A stretch of 64,000 nt of DNA. Source: Myroides phaeus (GTDB taxonomy: Bacteria; Bacteroidota; Bacteroidia; Flavobacteriales; Flavobacteriaceae). The stretch is from assembly GCF_900099675.1 (NCBI RefSeq), contig NZ_FNDQ01000006.1, positions 62,001-126,000 on the forward strand, in the 5' to 3' direction. The notes beneath the pieces are model-generated. The model saw only the letters and a program-made list of their open reading frames with translations, ran no database searches and was not told the DNA's origin. Position numbers and translations under genes: made by a program. Of the stretch, positions 46,031 through 53,841 are shown piece by piece; within the stretch, counting starts at the first letter, position 1, and each line of letters starts with the position of its first letter.

Positions 46031-46792
46031 ATGGAAAATAATCAGCTTACTTTCTTTAGATCATTAGAAACTAATTCCTCAGCCTATACTAATTTAGTGG
46101 AGCAAGTGAATGAGCAAAGTGTTTGGCCAAAATATCTACTACAAGACCGCAATAATCTAAAATATTGGGATAAACTTTATGAGGTGTTTCCCCTATATCA
46201 ATTCTTTCTTTTAGAGGGGAATCGCGTAGTAGGCAGTGGCAATTGTGTTCCTTTATACTTAACCCCAAAAGAAAAGGAGAGTTTGCCTGATGAAGGGTGG
46301 GACTGGGCGATAGCTAAAGCCTTTGCTGACTTTGAACAGGAGTTGAAACCCAATGCGCTTTGTGCGTTGCAAATTAGTGTTGATCCTGCTTATCAAGGAA
46401 AGGGCGTGAGTAAATACCTGATAGATTATATGAAAGGAATTGCTGTTGAGAACAACTTCTCTGATTTTATTTTACCAATACGACCTACGTTAAAGCACAG
46501 GTATCCGTTACAACAAATGGATAGTTATATGCAGTGGATTAACAATAGAGGACTTCCTTATGATGCGTGGATACGCAGTCATGTTAGAAATGGGGCAACT
46601 ATAGTAAAGGTATGTAACAAAGCGATGGTAGTAGAAGGTACGGTATTAGAATGGGAGGAGTGGACCAACTTGACGTTTCAAACCTCAGGGGAGTATATTC
46701 TTCCGTTGGCATTAAATCCGATGAAAATAGATATGGCACTGAATAAGGGAATTTATATAGAGCCAAATGTTTGGATGCGCTATGCATTGTAA
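46031..46792 (+). CDS. GNAT-family N-acetyltransferase
   Basis: A 253-residue acetyltransferase, longer than the single-domain norm. The acetyl-CoA motif A is LQISVDPAYQGKGVSKYLIDYM, after a preceding strand FLLEGNRVVGSGNCVPLYL. The C-terminal ~90 residues (DAWIRSHVRNGATIVKVCNK...) extend beyond the GNAT core and include an HVRNGATIV element expected in motif B. The substrate is unknown. A terminator at 46863-46893 separates it from the downstream phosphatase gene, so it is monocistronic. Confidence 0.8.
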   Translation: MENNQLTFFRSLETNSSAYTNLVEQVNEQSVWPKYLLQDRNNLKYWDKLYEVFPLYQFFLLEGNRVVGSGNCVPLYLTPKEKESLPDEGWDWAIAKAFADFEQELKPNALCALQISVDPAYQGKGVSKYLIDYMKGIAVENNFSDFILPIRPTLKHRYPLQQMDSYMQWINNRGLPYDAWIRSHVRNGATIVKVCNKAMVVEGTVLEWEEWTNLTFQTSGEYILPLALNPMKIDMALNKGIYIEPNVWMRYAL

Positions 46793-46862
46793 AGCGTTAT
46801 TCAACATTTTAAATACTGTATTGGCGTACTTAAAAAGCGAAATAACTACCGATATAATACAC

Positions 46863-46893
46863 AAGCGAGTTTACAATTTAACTCGCTTTTTTT
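46863..46893 (+). terminator. Intrinsic terminator of the GNAT gene
   Basis: A 9-bp stem, AAGCGAGTT (46863-46871) and AACTCGCTT (46880-46888), then a T-run to 46893. It lies inside a longer possible reading frame of the next gene and so argues for that gene's internal start. Confidence 0.85.
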
Positions 46894-46960
46894 ATGGCCT
46901 ATTTAGATTAGAATTCTCTAATAACAAAGCAAATACCGGGGCTTTTCCGATTAATATCAG

Positions 46961-46968
46961 TAAATTTG
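46961..46968 (+). promoter_or_regulatory. -7 promoter element for the tyrosine phosphatase gene
   Basis: TAAATTTG matches TAnnTTTG, 17 bp before the ATG at 46986. Confidence 0.55.
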
Positions 46969-46985
46969 AAGTAAACCACTCAATT

Positions 46986-48038
46986 ATGTTTAGTAAAAAA
47001 TATTTAGTTATAGCAGGAGCATTTCTTGCCTTACAAGGATGTTCTTATAAAACAACATACCAACCGATTCAATATTCGACACTTGATAAAGATAATCCAA
47101 CAGTTGTAAAAGATAGAAAAGGTTATATAGCACATTTTGACAGGGGAGATCAAGTGCTTTTAGGAGATTTAGCTGTTGATTTCCATTCCAAGATGCCAGT
47201 TCGTTTGCCCGATACACAACGCAAAGTGTACACTGTTGTTCGCCAAGGTGATACCTTACAGGTGGCTAATCGATTGGTGGACTTCAAAAAGGTGATTAAC
47301 TTTAGAGATATAGGAGGACTTAAAACGAAGGATGGTAAAATCATTAAGTGGGGGAAAATATACAGAAGTGGTCATTTAAATAAGCTTAAGAAGTCGGAGT
47401 TTATCAAGTTTGAGAATCTTGGACTATCTACCGTGATTGACTTGCGTACAGATAAGGAAATAGGCAAGAAACCAGACCATATTCCCTCTCGTATGAAGTA
47501 CTTTAACTACCAAGCATATGACGATTCTGAAGATATGTTTAGCAAAACACGTAAAGATGTAATTAAAGGACGTGTATCACCAGAAGTATCTAATGAGTTA
47601 GTTAAGGAGTTTTACGGTTTATACGCAACGCACGATGTAGAGAAAGTACGTGCTATTTTGAACACAATTCTCGACAATGACAAATCAACCTTGTTTCACT
47701 GTTCAGCCGGAAAAGACAGAACAGGTATGGTAGGTGCTATTTTATTGAGTATTTTAAATGTGGACAGAGCGGTGATTATCAATGAGTATTTGTTGTCTAA
47801 CAATTACAGAGAAAATGACGTTGCTAAGCGAATGAAATTAGCAAAGTTTGGCAAGTTATTTTTTCACAATATCAACTATGAAGTGATAGAGAATTTCTCC
47901 TGGATTAAACCAGAGTTTATTCAAGCGATGTTTGATGAGATAGATAAACAATACGGCTCAATGGATAATTATATAGAGAAAGGGTTGAAAATCAGCAAAG
48001 AACAACGTGAAGCGTATATTGATAAGTTCACTTATTGA
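46986..48038 (+). CDS. Tyrosine-protein phosphatase, lipoprotein
   Basis: A 350-residue lipoprotein phosphatase. The signal peptide MFSKKYLVIAGAFLALQGC gives lipobox Cys19. A beta-rich N-terminal part (about 20-105, VYTVVRQGDTLQVANRLVDF) precedes a Y_phosphatase3-type domain opening INFRDIGGLKTKDGK and IYRSGHLNKLKKSEF, with the CX5R loop HCSAGKDRTGM (Cys239, Arg245). The general-acid region is near LSTVIDLRTDKEI. A reading from 46767 is rejected because it covers a terminator and promoter. Extracytoplasmic Tyr or phosphoinositide phosphatase activity is likely; the target is unknown. Confidence 0.9.
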   Translation: MFSKKYLVIAGAFLALQGCSYKTTYQPIQYSTLDKDNPTVVKDRKGYIAHFDRGDQVLLGDLAVDFHSKMPVRLPDTQRKVYTVVRQGDTLQVANRLVDFKKVINFRDIGGLKTKDGKIIKWGKIYRSGHLNKLKKSEFIKFENLGLSTVIDLRTDKEIGKKPDHIPSRMKYFNYQAYDDSEDMFSKTRKDVIKGRVSPEVSNELVKEFYGLYATHDVEKVRAILNTILDNDKSTLFHCSAGKDRTGMVGAILLSILNVDRAVIINEYLLSNNYRENDVAKRMKLAKFGKLFFHNINYEVIENFSWIKPEFIQAMFDEIDKQYGSMDNYIEKGLKISKEQREAYIDKFTY

Positions 48039-48119
48039 GAATAAGCTTAGTAAAAATATAGCATTCGCTATTGTTAAAAAATACAATTGTATTAATTTAG
48101 TCATATAAAAGACGCGAGT

Positions 48120-48731
48120 ATGAAGAAAGTAGTCTTAGCGTTTTGTGCCGTTTTAAGCTTTGTTAGCAGTCAGGCACAAGAAGCAACATTTGGTCAGAAG
48201 ATAGGAAAGCTAATGGAACTTGCTACGGCAGAACCGACAGATAACACACAGATAAGAGGAATATTAAAAACATTAGCTATTGCCCCAAAAGAGATGCAAG
48301 AAGCTGCAATGGACTATAGTATTTACGACAATTTTGAAGGAGATACGTTGTACTACATCCCTTATCGCCAGGCAGATGAACCTCGTTTTTCTGTTGAAAA
48401 GCTAAAGCAAAAAGACAAGTTGTTTTACACTATGCAGTTTTTAATTAGCAGTTCATACACTAAGAATCAAAAAGGAGAAGTAAGCTATACAGATCCTGCT
48501 TATTTGTACAATGCTACAATTGAAGAGCTAATGCCTTATTGTACAACACCTATGACGTATAAAAACGGCAAAGGGAACAATCTGGAGTCGCCTTTACTAA
48601 GTTGTGTTTACACCAATCCAAACAGCAAGAGAAGGCTGATGTATTGGGTGGTTTGTGATGAACCAATTGGAAAAAAAGAAGGAAATAGAATTAAAGAAAT
48701 CAAAATCCAGAGTATTGAACTTTGGAGGTAA
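48120..48731 (+). CDS. Secreted protein of unknown function
   Basis: A 203-residue protein with a clear Sec signal peptide (MKKVVLAFCAVLSFVSSQAQ, cleavage after AQ or QAQ). The mature part has no motif I recognise. It is mixed helix and strand with the aromatic-rich stretches YDNFEGDTLYYIPYRQ and RRLMYWVVCDEPIGKKEG. It lies 81 bp after the phosphatase gene and 13 bp before a membrane protein gene, so it may be cotranscribed with the latter. Periplasmic location is the only inference I can support. Confidence 0.75.
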   Translation: MKKVVLAFCAVLSFVSSQAQEATFGQKIGKLMELATAEPTDNTQIRGILKTLAIAPKEMQEAAMDYSIYDNFEGDTLYYIPYRQADEPRFSVEKLKQKDKLFYTMQFLISSSYTKNQKGEVSYTDPAYLYNATIEELMPYCTTPMTYKNGKGNNLESPLLSCVYTNPNSKRRLMYWVVCDEPIGKKEGNRIKEIKIQSIELWR

Positions 48732-48744
48732 AAAAAGTAAACGA

Positions 48745-49428
48745 ATGCTATCATCAAATGCAATCAGGGGTAAGGTATTGCACTACGCTATATTAACACA
48801 AATCACAACAACATTCGCGGCTCTTAACTGCTATCTTATGCAGTTTTGGGTAGTTAAACAATTAGATGCAGGCGTACAGTTTGTCAATAGAGAATTACTG
48901 CGCTTAGAGAGTATTACAAATATTGTAGTCGCTTTATCTGCTTTGTCAGGACTGTTTTTATTGGTGATTTTTGTCTTGTGGTTGTACCGTGCGTATGCCA
49001 ATATGGAGAAATTAGATAGGAATATAGACGCTCCGAGACTGATGCTTATATTCGGATGGATTATTCCGATTTACAATATGATAGTACCTTTCCGTTGGAT
49101 AGATAAATTGAATTACAGTACGTATTTTCAGTTGAGGAGAATGCAAGTTCAAGGAGGTAAACTGGTTAGTTCTAATTTGTTGTTGTTTGGATGGATTGCA
49201 GTGATAATAGCCAGTTTTATTCGCGGTTATATGCAAAAGAGAAGCGTAGATATGGAGTATGATACATTAATGCAATTAGGAATTGCTAAAGAGTTTTGTG
49301 TATTGACGGGAATATTGGTGATGAGCTATTTTATAAGTAATTACAGAAAATTAGAGCATAAATTATATACAGCAAGTCTTGAAGAACCACAAGATAAAGA
49401 CGGGTCTATTGCTGAGGTAATCGAGTAA
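48745..49428 (+). CDS. DUF4328-like integral membrane protein
   Basis: A 227-residue protein with about four to five membrane segments. The segment FVLWLYRAYANMEKLDRN, then GWIIPIYNMIVPFRWIDKL, is the pattern I associate with DUF4328. Start at ATG 48745 is chosen over an upstream ATG at 48655, because a Shine-Dalgarno-like GGAGG at 48724-48728 sits just before it; such sequences are rare in this genome. The longer start would also overlap the previous gene by 77 bp. Function unknown. Confidence 0.75.
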   Translation: MLSSNAIRGKVLHYAILTQITTTFAALNCYLMQFWVVKQLDAGVQFVNRELLRLESITNIVVALSALSGLFLLVIFVLWLYRAYANMEKLDRNIDAPRLMLIFGWIIPIYNMIVPFRWIDKLNYSTYFQLRRMQVQGGKLVSSNLLLFGWIAVIIASFIRGYMQKRSVDMEYDTLMQLGIAKEFCVLTGILVMSYFISNYRKLEHKLYTASLEEPQDKDGSIAEVIE

Positions 49429-49501
49429 GCTTAGGTGCATTGCTCATTGACAAAAAGAGCGTCAATAACGGATTAAAAAGAACTATTTTACTTGGTGCTA
49501 T

Positions 49502-50200
49502 ATGGCAGGAAAACAAGCTTTTATTCAAACGATTCACAAAATAGGCGAACCCTATCTTGCGCAAGGGTATATTTCAACTCAAAAGGGGCAAGTGCTTAAG
49601 GGCAACGCTATGTCAGGTACATTTGAATATCAGATTAAGTTTCAACCCATTGAGAGTAATCCCAAAGAATACACCACTTTATCGTGTACAATTGTCATTC
49701 TTTCAGAACAATTGCGCGAGTGGCGTTTTAAGAAATACCGCAGTAAAGATATTGCTACTTCAACCGTGTTTATTGCCAATTTAAAAGAGATTATTCCTGT
49801 TCAACCTAAGTTGTTTACGTGGGAAATAAAGGACAAGAAGCAAGAGGAGTTTGCGTTGTCTATCACCACTTTTTTAGAAGAATACGTCAATCCTATTTTC
49901 TCACTATTTGAAGATACACAAGATGTTGTCAACCACGTTATAGACAATGGTTGGCGTTTAAACGAATATATGTCGTCTGGCGATTTTGTTTTTCCAATCG
50001 ACTTTATGTGTTGTTTTGCCAGTAAAAGTGAAGTACAGCGCGCCTTTAACAATTACGTTAAGAGAGAAGGACTATCTTCGCAAGTGAAGCGTGTTTACAA
50101 AGAGATGAGTTCCCCTAAATACAAAGGGTTTATCGAGAGTAATTCCGCCAACGATAAAGTATTTCAATTAGCTTATTTAAACGGTATTCAACTCGTTTAG
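49502..50200 (+). CDS. Conserved-looking cytosolic protein of unknown function
   Basis: A 232-residue protein without signal peptide or membrane segments. I do not recognise its family. The first half is beta-rich (GTFEYQIKFQPIESN, YTTLSCTIVILSEQL) and the second helical (QDVVNHVIDNGWRLNEYMSS, SEVQRAFNNYVKREGLSSQV). It resembles in general style the small cytosolic proteins associated with toxin immunity, but no specific motif supports that. It sits 41 bp before an SDR gene on the same strand. Confidence 0.6.
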   Translation: MAGKQAFIQTIHKIGEPYLAQGYISTQKGQVLKGNAMSGTFEYQIKFQPIESNPKEYTTLSCTIVILSEQLREWRFKKYRSKDIATSTVFIANLKEIIPVQPKLFTWEIKDKKQEEFALSITTFLEEYVNPIFSLFEDTQDVVNHVIDNGWRLNEYMSSGDFVFPIDFMCCFASKSEVQRAFNNYVKREGLSSQVKRVYKEMSSPKYKGFIESNSANDKVFQLAYLNGIQLV

Positions 50201-50241
50201 ACAAAGCAACTTGATGCGATTTTTTTTTAAACGGTCAACCT

Positions 50242-50958
50242 ATGAAAAACAAGAGTTATTTAATATATGGAGTTAGCAAAGGCTTAGGTCGCGCTATTGC
50301 CCACGGCTTGCCAAAAGACAACGACATTGTGTACGGTGTTTCAAGAAGTAAACCAGCAGATGCAAAAGACAATTTAGTGTGGGTTCCCGCTGATTTGAGT
50401 CAACCCGAAACAGCTGTTAAAGCGGTCGCTGAGGTGTTACAAGAAAAGCAGTTAGACTACCTTATTTACAATGTAGGAGTATGGGAACAGATGGCATTTA
50501 CAGCCGAATTTGACGTAGAGCAATGCAGTGATGCGGAGTTAATCAACCTTGTTCAAACCAATGTAACCTCGTGTATCTTGGCATTGAAAGCATTTGTCAA
50601 GAACCTACGCTTATCGTCAAATGCTAAAATAGTATTGATTGGTTCCACTTGGGGCTTAGACAATCACAACGGAAAAGAAGTAGCCTTTTCAGCATCTAAG
50701 TTTGCTTTGAGGGGAATTGTACATTCAATGCGTGAAACCTTGCGTCAAGACAACATTGGTATTACCGTTTTAAACTTAGGGTACTTAGCAACGGAGTATG
50801 ATTATACCGTTGATTCCGATATAATTGTAGAAGAAAACCAAGCAAGTTTAATTCCTTTAAGCGATGTCTTACAAGCGATAAAGTTCGTTTTAAGTACATC
50901 TAAAGCAAGTTGCGTAAAAGAAATCAATATGCCTGCTATGCAGGATATGAACATATAA
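50242..50958 (+). CDS. Short-chain dehydrogenase/reductase-fold protein without catalytic Tyr
   Basis: A 238-residue Rossmann-fold SDR. The cofactor loop is GVSKGLGRAIAHG, followed by VWVPADLSQPE and the structural YNVGVWE (NNAG-like). The catalytic Ser is present in VLIGSTWGL. The YxxxK motif reads FSASK: residue 149 is Phe (codon TTT) and Lys153 is kept. Loss of the Tyr usually abolishes classical oxidoreductase activity, so it may bind a nucleotide or act unusually. It may be cotranscribed with the preceding unknown gene; a terminator follows. Confidence 0.88.
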   Translation: MKNKSYLIYGVSKGLGRAIAHGLPKDNDIVYGVSRSKPADAKDNLVWVPADLSQPETAVKAVAEVLQEKQLDYLIYNVGVWEQMAFTAEFDVEQCSDAELINLVQTNVTSCILALKAFVKNLRLSSNAKIVLIGSTWGLDNHNGKEVAFSASKFALRGIVHSMRETLRQDNIGITVLNLGYLATEYDYTVDSDIIVEENQASLIPLSDVLQAIKFVLSTSKASCVKEINMPAMQDMNI

Positions 50959-50960
50959 AA

Positions 50961-50990
50961 ACAAAGCCTAAAGAATATTTAGGCTTTGTT
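50961..50990. terminator. Terminator between the SDR gene and the MocR gene
   Basis: A 12-bp perfect stem, ACAAAGCCTAAA (50961-50972) and TTTAGGCTTTGT (50978-50989), with a 5-nt loop, between convergent genes. Confidence 0.75.
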
Positions 50991-51025
50991 ATACTAATCT
51001 ATTTTTGTTATCTCTGATGAAAGTG

Positions 51026-52507
51026 CTACTCATTCATCACGCGATACAGTATATCCAAACATTGTGCCATTTCTTCCTTCGTTAAATGTCCAAAGCCAAG
51101 TCGCATAGCAGTTAATTCGCGATTTTGATACAAGAGTGTTTTTGGAATAAGCAGGTTGTTTTGCAAGCACTTTTTACTCAATTGCAATAGATTTAAAGGC
51201 TTTTGCCATTCTGTCCACACAGCTAATCCCCCAGAGGGAATATCAAATTGCACATCCTCTCCAAAATATTGATGTAATAAGTCGCAAAAAGTGTCGCGTC
51301 TTTCCTTGTAAATTTTTATAGATTTTTTGAGAGAACGAAATATTTCTCCTTCTTCAATCAGTTCCCCTAATACCTGTTCCATTAAAATATCCCCTTGTCG
51401 GTCTATTAGTCGCAAGTGTTTTTGCATTTCTACCAACACACTTTCTGGGGCAACAATAAACCCCGTTTGAAAACTTGGAGCCAATGATTTACCAAACGAA
51501 CCAATATAAACGACCATTCCATTTGTGTCTACACTTGCCAGTGGTAATACCGGACTCTTATCATAGTGGAAGTCATAATCATAATCGTCTTCTAAAATGA
51601 TAAAACCGTATTTATTAGCCAATTGCAATAGCTGTACACGTCTTTGGGCACTCAAAGTAACCGTAGTAGGGTAATGGTGGTGTGGTGTTAAATATAACAT
51701 TCGTATTTTGTGTTTCTTACACATATTTTCCACCGCATTAGCATCAATACCCTCTTTATCAATTGGCACAGTCAGTATTTTTGCTCCCGCCTTTTGAAAA
51801 GTCATATTGCTTGAAAAGTAGCTCAAATTAGCCACAATAACATTGTCGCCTTGATTTAAAAGTACCTCACAAGCCACGTAAATACTCATTTCAGTACTTC
51901 GCGTAATCAATATATTATCCTTGCTTACGTGTAGTCCACGCGACAAATTCAAGTAGTTAGCCATACTTTTTTTAAACGCGTCATTGCCCTCATAATTAGC
52001 GTGTCTCAACTTTTTTTGGTTGCTTTTTCGCTTTAAATTGGCGCTGTAATACGACGATAACTGTTCAATTTGAATAATGCGCGTATCAGGTAACCCATCG
52101 TTAAAAAGAAAGTCGCTATGGCTATGTTCATACGGAGTATCCAGTAAATTACTCTTGTTAAAATCATAGCCAGGAGAAGAGGGGTAAGTCTGTAAATAAC
52201 TCGCCTCATCATCAGTAAATCGCATCGGTTTGTCTGCTTCTTTTTCAATGATAAAGGTACCCTTATTCGGCTTCGTTTCTACCCAACCCTGTGCTGTTAG
52301 TTCATCGTAAACCGCTACAATTGTATTGCGGTTAACCGACAGTAATTCAGCCAATAATCTCGAACCAGGAAGTTTAGTTCCCTTTGGCAAAAAATCGCGT
52401 TGAATAGCATTGCTAAACTGGTTGGCAATCTGCATATAAATAGGCGTGCTTGAATTGCGGTCTATTTGAATAAAGCTCTGATAAGGAATTTTAACTGGAC
52501 TACTCAT
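51026..52507 (-). CDS. MocR-type regulator: GntR DNA-binding domain fused to aminotransferase-like domain
   Basis: A 493-residue regulator. The N-terminal winged helix-turn-helix (about 10-85) has TPIYMQIANQFSNAIQRDFL and GSRLLAELLSVNRNTIVAVY. The rest is a fold-type I aminotransferase with the PLP lysine in GSFGKSLAPSFQTG, the ILEDDYDYDFHY motif and SGGLAVWTEW. MocR proteins sense PLP or an amine through this domain. The start is at ATG 52507. A perfect inverted repeat at 52508-52549, abutting the start codon, is a likely autoregulatory operator. The Bor-like lipoprotein gene is divergent 243 bp away. The regulated pathway is unknown; no pdxST or transporter gene adjoins. Confidence 0.92.
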   Translation of the reverse strand: MSSPVKIPYQSFIQIDRNSSTPIYMQIANQFSNAIQRDFLPKGTKLPGSRLLAELLSVNRNTIVAVYDELTAQGWVETKPNKGTFIIEKEADKPMRFTDDEASYLQTYPSSPGYDFNKSNLLDTPYEHSHSDFLFNDGLPDTRIIQIEQLSSYYSANLKRKSNQKKLRHANYEGNDAFKKSMANYLNLSRGLHVSKDNILITRSTEMSIYVACEVLLNQGDNVIVANLSYFSSNMTFQKAGAKILTVPIDKEGIDANAVENMCKKHKIRMLYLTPHHHYPTTVTLSAQRRVQLLQLANKYGFIILEDDYDYDFHYDKSPVLPLASVDTNGMVVYIGSFGKSLAPSFQTGFIVAPESVLVEMQKHLRLIDRQGDILMEQVLGELIEEGEIFRSLKKSIKIYKERRDTFCDLLHQYFGEDVQFDIPSGGLAVWTEWQKPLNLLQLSKKCLQNNLLIPKTLLYQNRELTAMRLGFGHLTKEEMAQCLDILYRVMNE

Positions 52508-52549
52508 AGTGTAAATTATAAGCAATTAAATATTCCGGCAATTTACACT
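52508..52549. promoter_or_regulatory. Operator-like perfect inverted repeat at the MocR start
   Basis: AGTGTAAATT (52508-52517) and AATTTACACT (52540-52549) are perfect inverted 10-mers with a 22-bp spacer, 32 bp centre to centre (about three turns). One arm touches the MocR start codon and the spacer holds a TATAAT-like sequence on the minus strand, so binding would block its own promoter. Confidence 0.65.
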
Positions 52550-52714
52550 TTTTATGCTTTAAACAAGGTTAAGCAAAGTATATTTTTTAGGTAGTTAGTA
52601 TCCTTGTTTTAAGAGGCTTTTTACCTTGTAAAATCCGAATTTCAAAAGATAGAGTTGCTTCTTAACTAAAAAAGAGTTTAAATAATATTTATTAGTTTAA
52701 TGTAATTTTTTTAT

Positions 52715-52722
52715 TATGTTTG
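52715..52722 (+). promoter_or_regulatory. -7 promoter element for the Bor-like gene
   Basis: TATGTTTG matches TAnnTTTG, 29 bp before the ATG at 52751. Confidence 0.6.
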
Positions 52723-52750
52723 CGATTAACAAAATTTAACAAAATATAAA

Positions 52751-53062
52751 ATGAAAAAAACTACTAAATTTTTAGCCTTAGCTTTATTAGCTGTATCAAT
52801 GACATCTTGTTATACTGGAAGAGTAGCTGTTGGAAGTACAGATATTAATGACCCAGTTTATAAAGTGAACACTGTAAAAAATCATGCTTTAATTGCAGGA
52901 TTAGTTCCTTTAAATGATGGACATAAAGCTAGTCAATTTGTAAAAGAGAATCCTAATTATATTGTTAAACATCAGATGAGCTTTGTTGATGGATTATTAG
53001 GTTTCATTACTTTTGGAATTTACACTCCAACTACAACTACATTTTATTTGCCTGCTAAATAA
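52751..53062 (+). CDS. Bor-like small lipoprotein
   Basis: A 103-residue lipoprotein. The signal peptide MKKTTKFLALALLAVSMTSC ends in lipobox Cys20. The mature part (CYTGRVAVGS, VKNHALIAGLVPLNDGHKA, FVDGLLGFITFGIYTPTTT) matches the Bor-like family of Bacteroidota as I remember it, distantly related to the lambda Bor surface lipoprotein: small envelope proteins of unknown function. It is monocistronic, between a promoter and a terminator. Confidence 0.75.
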   Translation: MKKTTKFLALALLAVSMTSCYTGRVAVGSTDINDPVYKVNTVKNHALIAGLVPLNDGHKASQFVKENPNYIVKHQMSFVDGLLGFITFGIYTPTTTTFYLPAK

Positions 53063-53093
53063 TTAATTATTAGCCGAATTTAAAAGTACACTT

Positions 53094-53127
53094 AAGAGTC
53101 TTTTCTTTTTGAAAAGGCTCTTTTTTT
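53094..53127 (+). terminator. Intrinsic terminator of the Bor-like gene
   Basis: A 12-bp stem, AAGAGTCTTTTC with GAAAAGGCTCTT (one G-T pair), and a T-run to 53127. Confidence 0.8.
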
Positions 53128-53185
53128 ATAGAGAGGGTTTACCTTTCCCTCACTGGTCCGTTGTTAATCTTAGAACCGGACTATA

Positions 53186-53222
53186 TTGTTCGTTTTGATG
53201 CATAGTACTTTTGGCATCAAAA
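53186..53222 (+). promoter_or_regulatory. Biotin-operon promoter with an inverted repeat across the -7 box
   Basis: TTG (53186-53188), a 17-bp spacer and TACTTTTG (53206-53213) form a promoter 19 bp before the first ATG. The -7 box lies inside the loop of a perfect 9-bp inverted repeat, TTTTGATGC (53193-53201) and GCATCAAAA (53214-53222). This placement is that of an operator where a bound repressor would exclude polymerase. Confidence 0.6.
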
Positions 53223-53232
53223 TAAACGACAA

Positions 53233-53841
53233 ATGCAAAATATCTTAAACCAAATAGTACAGGAACCTGTGTTACACGGAAAGTGGTTAAACACACTATC
53301 TTATTTAGAAAACGTAGGGGCTCGTAAAATCTCTGCTTGTGAAGACAGCAACAGCGTGAATCTTATTCAGTTAAAACACGCGGCAGAGGAACATCGCCAC
53401 GCTTTTTACTTAAAAAAGCAAATTAGCAAAGCGGTAGCAGACGGATTTACAACGTATGCAGACGAGTGGTTATTGGCGCCATCTCAAACCAGAAGATACC
53501 TGAATTTATTGGATTTACACACCTCTCGTTACTTGAGAAACGAACTGCAGTTAGCGGGGCGTAACCTAATTGATATCGCTTATTTGTACGTTACTTACGC
53601 TATTGAAGTAAGAGCCGACTACCTGTATCCGGTATATCAAGAAGTTTTGACAAACCACAAAAGCAAGGTAATGGTGAAGTCAATCATCGTAGAAGAAGAA
53701 GGACATTTAGAAGAGATGATTGAACAATTAGAAGCTTTTTCTCCAGATTGGGAAGTACACGCTAAGAAGATTTTAGAGATAGAAGACCGACTGTACAATC
53801 AGTGGATTAATCAAGTAGCAACAGAAATAAACCGTGGATAG
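53233..53841 (+). CDS. Ferritin-like di-iron protein encoded ahead of bioF
   Basis: A 202-residue all-helical protein. The spacing of acidic and His residues follows the ferritin-like di-iron pattern: Glu26 (helix 1, SYLENVGARK), Glu53-x-x-His56 (helix 2, AAEEHRHAFYL), Glu125 (helix 3, TYAIEVRADYL) and Glu155-x-x-His158 (helix 4, VEEEGHLEEM). No signal peptide or membrane segment. Its last 8 bp overlap bioF, so translation is coupled, and the promoter ahead of it drives the whole bio operon. No standard biotin gene (bioC, H, G, I, W, Z) has this fold. A redox role in making or loading the pimeloyl precursor is plausible inference only. Confidence 0.75.
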   Translation: MQNILNQIVQEPVLHGKWLNTLSYLENVGARKISACEDSNSVNLIQLKHAAEEHRHAFYLKKQISKAVADGFTTYADEWLLAPSQTRRYLNLLDLHTSRYLRNELQLAGRNLIDIAYLYVTYAIEVRADYLYPVYQEVLTNHKSKVMVKSIIVEEEGHLEEMIEQLEAFSPDWEVHAKKILEIEDRLYNQWINQVATEINRG

